Assembly (NCBI GenBank): GCA_963661055.1
Contig: CAVLAC010000069.1
Span: forward strand, 1 to 11,628
DNA length: 11,628 bases
Reading direction: 5' to 3'
DNA from: UBA1067 sp963661055
Lineage (GTDB): Bacteria; Verrucomicrobiota; Kiritimatiellia; RFP12; UBA1067
The notes below the pieces were generated by a model that made no database searches, was not told where the DNA came from, and saw only the letters and a program-made list of their open reading frames with translations. This document shows positions 7,791 through 11,628 of this stretch, in pieces. The number at the start of each line of letters is the position of its first letter. The stretch's first letter is position 1. A program made the translations under genes and the position numbers.

Positions 7791-7819
7791 CTTCAATTCA
7801 ACTAAAAAAGGAAACTACA

Positions 7820-9730
7820 ATGAAGAAGGTAGGTATGTTTTGTGTGGCTCTTGCACTTCTGGGGGAAGTGGGGGCTGGGTTTGCTGCTGAAGAGCGGCGG
7901 ATTTCCCTCACAGAGTTCCGTGACCGCGCCGAGGCGGCGTGGATTGGACAAATCGCGGGTGTTTGCTGGGGATGGCCTACCGAATTTCGCTTCAACGGAG
8001 TCGTTGTTCCTGAAGATAAAGTGCCCGAATGGACGCCTGAACTAATCAATGAAGCCTTTGGTCAAGACGACCTTTATGTGGAAATGACCTTCTTGCGCAC
8101 ACTCGAGCAGTACGGGCTCAATGTTGACATCAAGCAGGCAGGTAAGGACTTTGGCAACTCGAAGTATCCGTTGTGGTGCGCGAATAAGGCGGCGCGGGAT
8201 AATTTGCAGAAGGGCATTCCCGCGCCTGATTCGGGGCATCCCAAGAACAACAAGTGCGGCAATGATATTGACTACCAAATTGAAGCCGACTTCGCGGGTA
8301 TCATCTCGCCTGGTATGCCTAACTCGGTGATTGCGCTGGGCGAGAAGTTCGGACGCATTATGAACTATGGCGATGGCGTTCTGGGCGGAATCTTCATGGG
8401 CGCGATGTATGCCGAAGCCTATTTCTCGACCAATATCACGGATATCATCAACGCGGGTCTCGCGGCAATTCCTGCCGCGTCCGATTATGCGGAAGTCGTG
8501 CGCTCGGTAATTGCGTGGCACGCGGAAGACCCCTTGGATTGGCAGAGTTGCTACAAGAAAATGCAGGCGAAGTACCGTCCGAATGGCAAGTTCATTTGGC
8601 GCGATACGAATGGTAATATCGATGTGCGTATTAATGGCGCCATTGTCGTTATGGGGCTTCTTTATGGCAACGGAGACCTCGCGGAGACAATGCGCATTGC
8701 TATGCGCGGCGGATATGACTCGGACTGCAATCCGTCTTCTGCAGGCGGCGTTATCTTCGCGACAAAGGGCTACCGCAATTTGCCCGCTACCTACACTGAG
8801 AAGCTCATCCGTAAGGATAAGAAGTTTGACTTTACGGACTATGATTTCACGGGGCTAATGGCTGTAACGGAGAAACTTGCGCGCGAAATAGTCGTTCAGC
8901 AAGGCGGACGCATTGAGAAAGACGCGGAAGGAGCCGAGTGGTTCGTCATCCCTTGCAAAGCACCGCAAGTGCCCGCTTATACGCCTACTTGGGAGGCGAC
9001 CCCCGAGTCGTGGGAGGGCAAGTGCGTCGTCTTCCTCGGCGATTCGATTACCGATAAGCATCATATCGGATGCCAGACCAATTATTGGGGCTTCCTCGCT
9101 GAGCGTATGGGCTTTACGGCGCATGTCTATGGTATTAACGGACAGCAAGCAAATCAGATTCCGCAGCAACTCGCCAAGGCGAAAGAGGAACTCGGCAATA
9201 ATGTGGACACCATCTTCGTGTTTATTGGCACAAACGACTTCAATGGCAATGTGCCGCTCGGGACGGCGTTCAATGTCGTGAAGGAAACGGTTGACCGCAA
9301 CGGAAAGCCCACGGAACTCCTTAAGCGGGAGATGGAATTGGGGAATTCGTTCTGGGGACGCATGAACAAGGCTCTCCGTGCAATTAAGACGACCTATCCG
9401 AAGGCGCAGGTGATTGTGCTTACGCCGCTCCATCGCGGCTACGCGGAGTTTGGTCCGAAGAATATCCAGCCCGATGAACGGTACGCGAATGAACTCGGGC
9501 TCTTCATTGATGACTATGTGAAGGTGGTCCGTGAGGCTGCGGCACTTTGGAGCTCGCCCGTCATCGACATTTATGCGGAAGGGGGGCTGTTGCCCAATGA
9601 ATCCGCTTATGATTCGTGCTTTGCACGCGGCGGAAAGGGCGATTCGCTACATCCGTCGACTGAGGGACACGAACGGCTCGCCCGCGTCATTGAGGCACGC
9701 CTAAGGGCAATTCCCCCAACCTTCAAGTAA
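7820..9730 (+). CDS. Exported ADP-ribosylglycohydrolase-like / SGNH hydrolase fusion protein
   Basis: Two-domain protein of 636 aa with an N-terminal signal peptide (MKKVGMFCVALALLGEVGAGFAA, likely cut near 23), hence periplasmic or secreted. Residues about 30-345 match the ADP-ribosylglycohydrolase (PF03747) fold: AAWIGQIAGVCWGWPTEF, the acidic GQDDLYVEM (81-89), GDGVLGGIFMGAMYAEAYF, and GGYDSDCNPSSAGG (297-310), where classical members have GGDTDT. After a linker (345-395) an SGNH/GDSL esterase domain follows, with GDSIT (Ser409), YGINGQ, GTND (470-473) and DSLHP (Asp608, His611), so block I, III and V residues are all present. Possible substrates are polysaccharide esters or glycosides rather than protein ADP-ribose; this is inference. 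An AAAGGA-type ribosome-binding site lies at about 7807-7812. It starts 29 bases after yggS with no obvious promoter or terminator between. Domain calls are strong; the substrate is unknown. Confidence 0.92.
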   Translation: MKKVGMFCVALALLGEVGAGFAAEERRISLTEFRDRAEAAWIGQIAGVCWGWPTEFRFNGVVVPEDKVPEWTPELINEAFGQDDLYVEMTFLRTLEQYGLNVDIKQAGKDFGNSKYPLWCANKAARDNLQKGIPAPDSGHPKNNKCGNDIDYQIEADFAGIISPGMPNSVIALGEKFGRIMNYGDGVLGGIFMGAMYAEAYFSTNITDIINAGLAAIPAASDYAEVVRSVIAWHAEDPLDWQSCYKKMQAKYRPNGKFIWRDTNGNIDVRINGAIVVMGLLYGNGDLAETMRIAMRGGYDSDCNPSSAGGVIFATKGYRNLPATYTEKLIRKDKKFDFTDYDFTGLMAVTEKLAREIVVQQGGRIEKDAEGAEWFVIPCKAPQVPAYTPTWEATPESWEGKCVVFLGDSITDKHHIGCQTNYWGFLAERMGFTAHVYGINGQQANQIPQQLAKAKEELGNNVDTIFVFIGTNDFNGNVPLGTAFNVVKETVDRNGKPTELLKREMELGNSFWGRMNKALRAIKTTYPKAQVIVLTPLHRGYAEFGPKNIQPDERYANELGLFIDDYVKVVREAAALWSSPVIDIYAEGGLLPNESAYDSCFARGGKGDSLHPSTEGHERLARVIEARLRAIPPTFK

Positions 9731-9745
9731 GCGGTTAGTTTATAA

Positions 9746-9781
9746 CCACAGATTTACACGGATTATCACCGATCGGTAGGG
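9746..9781 (+). repeat. Intergenic dispersed repeat, copy 1
   Basis: CCACAGATTT (9746-9755), then ACACGGATT, a short insert, and GATCGGTAGGG (9771-9781). The same order of elements recurs at 11553-11581 on the same strand. Directly after it, GGGGCG (9780-9785) and CGCCCC (9796-9801) can form a 6-bp stem with a ten-base loop; no T-run follows, so it is not a convincing terminator. The rest of the 9731-9829 gap holds only the ribosome-binding site AGAGGG (9819-9824) for the next gene. Confidence 0.6.
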
Positions 9782-9829
9782 GGCGCAGTCCCTTCCGCCC
9801 CGTTATTAAGGAATACATAGAGGGTTGAG

Positions 9830-11482
9830 ATGAATAAGGATCTACAGCAACTAATCAAATCTGGCGAGTCTTCGACGGTGCAATTCAAGGAGCGCATTAT
9901 TGATAAATACGATGTTGCCTGTGAAATCGTCGCGTTTTGCAACTCTCACGGAGGCAAGTTGCTCGTTGGTGTAAGGGACAAAACAGGAGAGATAAACCCG
10001 CTATCTTATTTTGAAGTACAAGTAACAACTAATCTTCTAAGCGCCATCGCCTCTGAGAATGTCGTACCTTCTATTCTCATCGAGATTGAGACGGTGTCCG
10101 TGAAGGGCGGCAGCCTCGTTGTTATCACGGTAAAGGAAGGTCCGAATAAACCCTATCACGACAATAAGGGCATTGTCTGGGTGAAGAATGGGGCTGATAA
10201 ACGGAAGGTCTTTGATAATGCCGAACTCGCTGAGATGATGACGGAATGCGGCAACTTCGCTCCCGATGAAGCAACTGTGAAGGGCGCGACGGTCGAAGAT
10301 TTGGACGAGAATGCTCTCAAAGTATTCTTCAGCAATCGCTTTGAGAAGGTATTGGAGCAGAAAGGCTTGCTCGGCGCGGCACTAAAAGAAACGCCCATTA
10401 ACAAGATTTGTGCTGCCATTGCTCAGGGACACGACTGCGAGAAGATTCTGCGAAATTTGCGCTTTATCCGTCCCGATGGCTCTTTGACTGTCGCGGCACT
10501 GCTTCTCTTTGGCAAGTATCCCCAAAGATGGTTGCCAGTTATGACCGCTAAGTGCATTTGCTTCGCGGGCAATGACCTCGGCGGAAAGGTCTTTCGCGAT
10601 AAGGTAAATGACGCGGATATGGAAGGCAACTTGCTACATCAGTACCAAACGATAATGGATTTCTTTACGCGCAATTTGCGGAATGTTCAGGTTAAGCCCG
10701 AGTTCAATAGCCCAGGGAAGTTGGAGATTCCTTATAGTAGCCTCGTTGAGTTTACGGTAAACAGCCTTGTACACCGTTCTTTGAACATCAAAGCCCCTGT
10801 GCGTATCTTCATCTTTGATAACCGCGTTGAGATACATAGTCCTGGCGCATTGCCCAATGGGCTCACCATTGATGACATAAAGGCGGGCACTTCTCTGCCG
10901 CGGAATATGTTCCTTTTCAGTAATGCCATTTATCTGCTCCCTTATACGGGTATAGGTAGCGGCATTACGCGGGCACTCAATGAGACGGCAAATGTGACTT
11001 TTACAAATAACACAAGGGCAGAAGAGTTTGTCGTTACATTCCCGAGAGAGGAAGCCGCAGACTTAGACACCGACTTAGTTACCAAACTTAGTTACTTAGA
11101 CACTGACTTAGACACTAAAACAGGCGACTTAGACACTCAAAAACGCGACTTAGTTACCAAGATAAACGCAGAAAAAGGCGACACAAATGTCAAGAATGGT
11201 AAGTTAAGTGCGAAAAATGCTGACTTAGTTACCAAACTTAGTTACTTAGACACTGACTTAGACACAAAAGATGGTTTAGTGAAGCAACTGAAAGACCTTC
11301 TTAATTTCTGTACTGTTCCACGAACCGCCGCAGAGATAATGAAGCGTCTTGGAATATCAAATCAAACGAAGAATCGTGAACGGTATATTACCTCTCTCGT
11401 TACGGCGGGGTATTTGCGGATGACGAATCCTGAGAATCCTAAGGCGAGCAATCAGAAATACCAGCGTACGAATAAGCAATGA
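9830..11482 (+). CDS. AlbA_2 domain / GHKL-type ATPase / winged-helix protein with repetitive linker
   Basis: Member of the large 'ATP-binding, RecG-like or transcriptional regulator' family. The N-terminal AlbA_2 (Schlafen-related, PF04326) domain covers about 8-125: ESSTVQFKERI, CEIVAFCNSHGGKLLVGVRD, PYHDNKGIVWVKNGADKR. The middle shows a GHKL-like ATP-binding domain (HATPase_c_4 type): EFTVNSLVHRSL with Glu307 and Asn311, FDNRVEIHSPGALPNGL (329-345), and a TGIGSGITRAL glycine segment (373-383). Residues 411-480 are a low-complexity linker of DLDT and DLVTK units with leucines spaced mostly 3, 4 or 7 apart, so a short coiled coil is possible. The C-terminus (about 481-550) looks like a winged helix (TAAEIMKRLGISNQTKNRERYITSLVTAGYL). 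Codon use is more AT-rich than in the upstream genes, notably TTA leucines in the linker. The family includes regulators and some suspected defence proteins; no partner gene is visible. It is not the RecG helicase itself. Confidence 0.88.
   Translation: MNKDLQQLIKSGESSTVQFKERIIDKYDVACEIVAFCNSHGGKLLVGVRDKTGEINPLSYFEVQVTTNLLSAIASENVVPSILIEIETVSVKGGSLVVITVKEGPNKPYHDNKGIVWVKNGADKRKVFDNAELAEMMTECGNFAPDEATVKGATVEDLDENALKVFFSNRFEKVLEQKGLLGAALKETPINKICAAIAQGHDCEKILRNLRFIRPDGSLTVAALLLFGKYPQRWLPVMTAKCICFAGNDLGGKVFRDKVNDADMEGNLLHQYQTIMDFFTRNLRNVQVKPEFNSPGKLEIPYSSLVEFTVNSLVHRSLNIKAPVRIFIFDNRVEIHSPGALPNGLTIDDIKAGTSLPRNMFLFSNAIYLLPYTGIGSGITRALNETANVTFTNNTRAEEFVVTFPREEAADLDTDLVTKLSYLDTDLDTKTGDLDTQKRDLVTKINAEKGDTNVKNGKLSAKNADLVTKLSYLDTDLDTKDGLVKQLKDLLNFCTVPRTAAEIMKRLGISNQTKNRERYITSLVTAGYLRMTNPENPKASNQKYQRTNKQ
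11072..11115 (+). repeat. 44-bp direct repeat, copy A (inside the AlbA_2 gene)
   Basis: Begins GACTTAGTTACCAAAC and ends GACTTAGACAC. It is identical over 44 bases to 11222-11265, exactly 150 bases (50 codons) downstream, so loss or gain by recombination would keep the reading frame. It encodes DLVTKLSYLDTDLDT from residue 415. Confidence 0.93.
11222..11265 (+). repeat. 44-bp direct repeat, copy B (inside the AlbA_2 gene)
   Basis: Exact second copy of 11072-11115, coding for residues from 465 on. Between and around the copies the core GACTTAG occurs seven times in the same frame (11060, 11072, 11105, 11126, 11147, 11222, 11255), with spacings of 12, 33, 21, 21, 75 and 33 bases, all multiples of three. 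Confidence 0.93.
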
Positions 11483-11484
11483 GG

Positions 11485-11498
11485 GAGGGGTGAGATGA
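11485..11498 (+). repeat. Duplicate of the AlbA_2 gene's translation-start context
   Basis: GAGGGGTGAGATGA directly after the AlbA_2 stop matches 13 of 14 bases of GAGGGTTGAGATGA at 9820-9833, which is the ribosome-binding site and ATG of that gene. The ATG here (11495) opens only a 25-codon frame ending at 11572, most of it made of the following repeats, so I do not call it a gene. Confidence 0.7.
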
Positions 11499-11507
11499 TT
11501 TTCTTAG

Positions 11508-11534
11508 ACAGGATTAACAGGATGGACAGGATTT
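11508..11534 (+). repeat. Three tandem 9-bp units, ACAGGATNN
   Basis: ACAGGATTA, ACAGGATGG and ACAGGATTT start at 11508, 11517 and 11526, a strict 9-base period. The run is non-coding in all likelihood. I associate similar ACAGGATT runs with intergenic repeats in PVC and related genomes; that is recollection, not a search. Confidence 0.75.
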
Positions 11535-11552
11535 TGTGGGGCGGGCTTTTAG

Positions 11553-11581
11553 CCACAGATTTCACGAATTGATTGGTAGGG
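11553..11581 (+). repeat. Intergenic dispersed repeat, copy 2
   Basis: CCACAGATTT (11553-11562), CACGAATT, GATTGGTAGGG (11571-11581): the same element order as copy 1 at 9746-9781, lacking a few bases in the middle. A 5-bp stem CGAAG (11594-11598) / CTTCG (11607-11611) follows, then GGTAGG again at 11615-11620. The remaining bases to 11628 show no gene start I can support. Confidence 0.6.
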
Positions 11582-11628
11582 CGGGAGATGCGCCGAAGAA
11601 GCTCTGCTTCGAAGGGTAGGTTGCCGAA

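Noticed and set aside
9779..9801. GC-rich stem (GGGGCG/CGCCCC) as a terminator for the exported hydrolase gene
   Set aside because: No T-run follows and the loop is ten bases; it more likely belongs to the intergenic repeat.
11060..11265. CRISPR-like array
   Set aside because: Repeats are irregularly spaced, lie in frame inside a coding sequence and encode a regular peptide pattern; no cas genes are present.
11495..11572. 25-codon ORF with a strong ribosome-binding site after the AlbA_2 gene
   Set aside because: Its sequence is produced by the ACAGGATNN and CCACAGATTT repeats, so a real peptide is unlikely without expression data.

Overview
The window is one bacterial chromosomal segment in which all nine supported genes lie on the + strand with almost no spacing. 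The likely source is an anaerobic member of the PVC group (Verrucomicrobiota / Kiritimatiellota / Lentisphaerota type). This is inferred from a type III glutamine synthetase, a 'Bacteroidetes-like' amidophosphoribosyltransferase, a short NifU, a secreted ADP-ribosylglycohydrolase/SGNH fusion, and intergenic 'CCACAGATTT...' and 'ACAGGATT...' repeats of a kind I associate with those genomes. No rRNA or other marker gene is present to prove it.

Layout. 1-2060: type III glutamine synthetase, with its 5' end outside the window. 2080-3747: glutamine-dependent amidophosphoribosyltransferase (purF type). 3802-4374: NifU-like Fe-S scaffold (IscU domain plus [2Fe-2S] domain), overlapping at GTGA a one-domain, C-terminally short DUF1846/UPF0371 protein (4371-5378). 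5440-7790: ribose-phosphate pyrophosphokinase (prs), peptidyl-tRNA hydrolase (pth) and a YggS/PLPBP protein, packed within 1-13 bases of each other. 7820-9730: exported two-domain hydrolase. 9830-11482: AlbA_2 / GHKL-ATPase / winged-helix protein with a repetitive linker. 11483-11628: non-coding, repeat-rich.

How the genes work together. Glutamine synthetase makes glutamine and Prs makes PRPP. These are the two substrates of the PurF-type enzyme encoded between them, so the left half holds the entry point of purine synthesis with both supply reactions. NifU, Pth and YggS are housekeeping functions (Fe-S assembly, peptidyl-tRNA recycling, PLP homeostasis). The last two genes are accessory in character: a secreted enzyme of unknown substrate, and an AlbA_2 regulator-like protein flanked by related intergenic repeats and coded with more AT-rich codons.

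Regulation visible in sequence. An identical 17-base block, AAATATGGTATAATATT, lies before nifU and before prs. It contains a perfect extended -10 element (TGGTATAAT) and has no recognisable -35 box. Before nifU it would give an mRNA leader of only about four bases. No convincing rho-independent terminator was found.

The most unusual items are: the exact 44-bp direct repeat and heptad-like linker in the AlbA_2 gene; the duplication of that gene's start context just after its stop; the shared promoter block with a near-leaderless nifU; the truncated DUF1846 protein coupled to NifU; and the exported ADP-ribosylglycohydrolase/SGNH fusion. I saw no CRISPR array, tRNA, rRNA, integrase or transposase.
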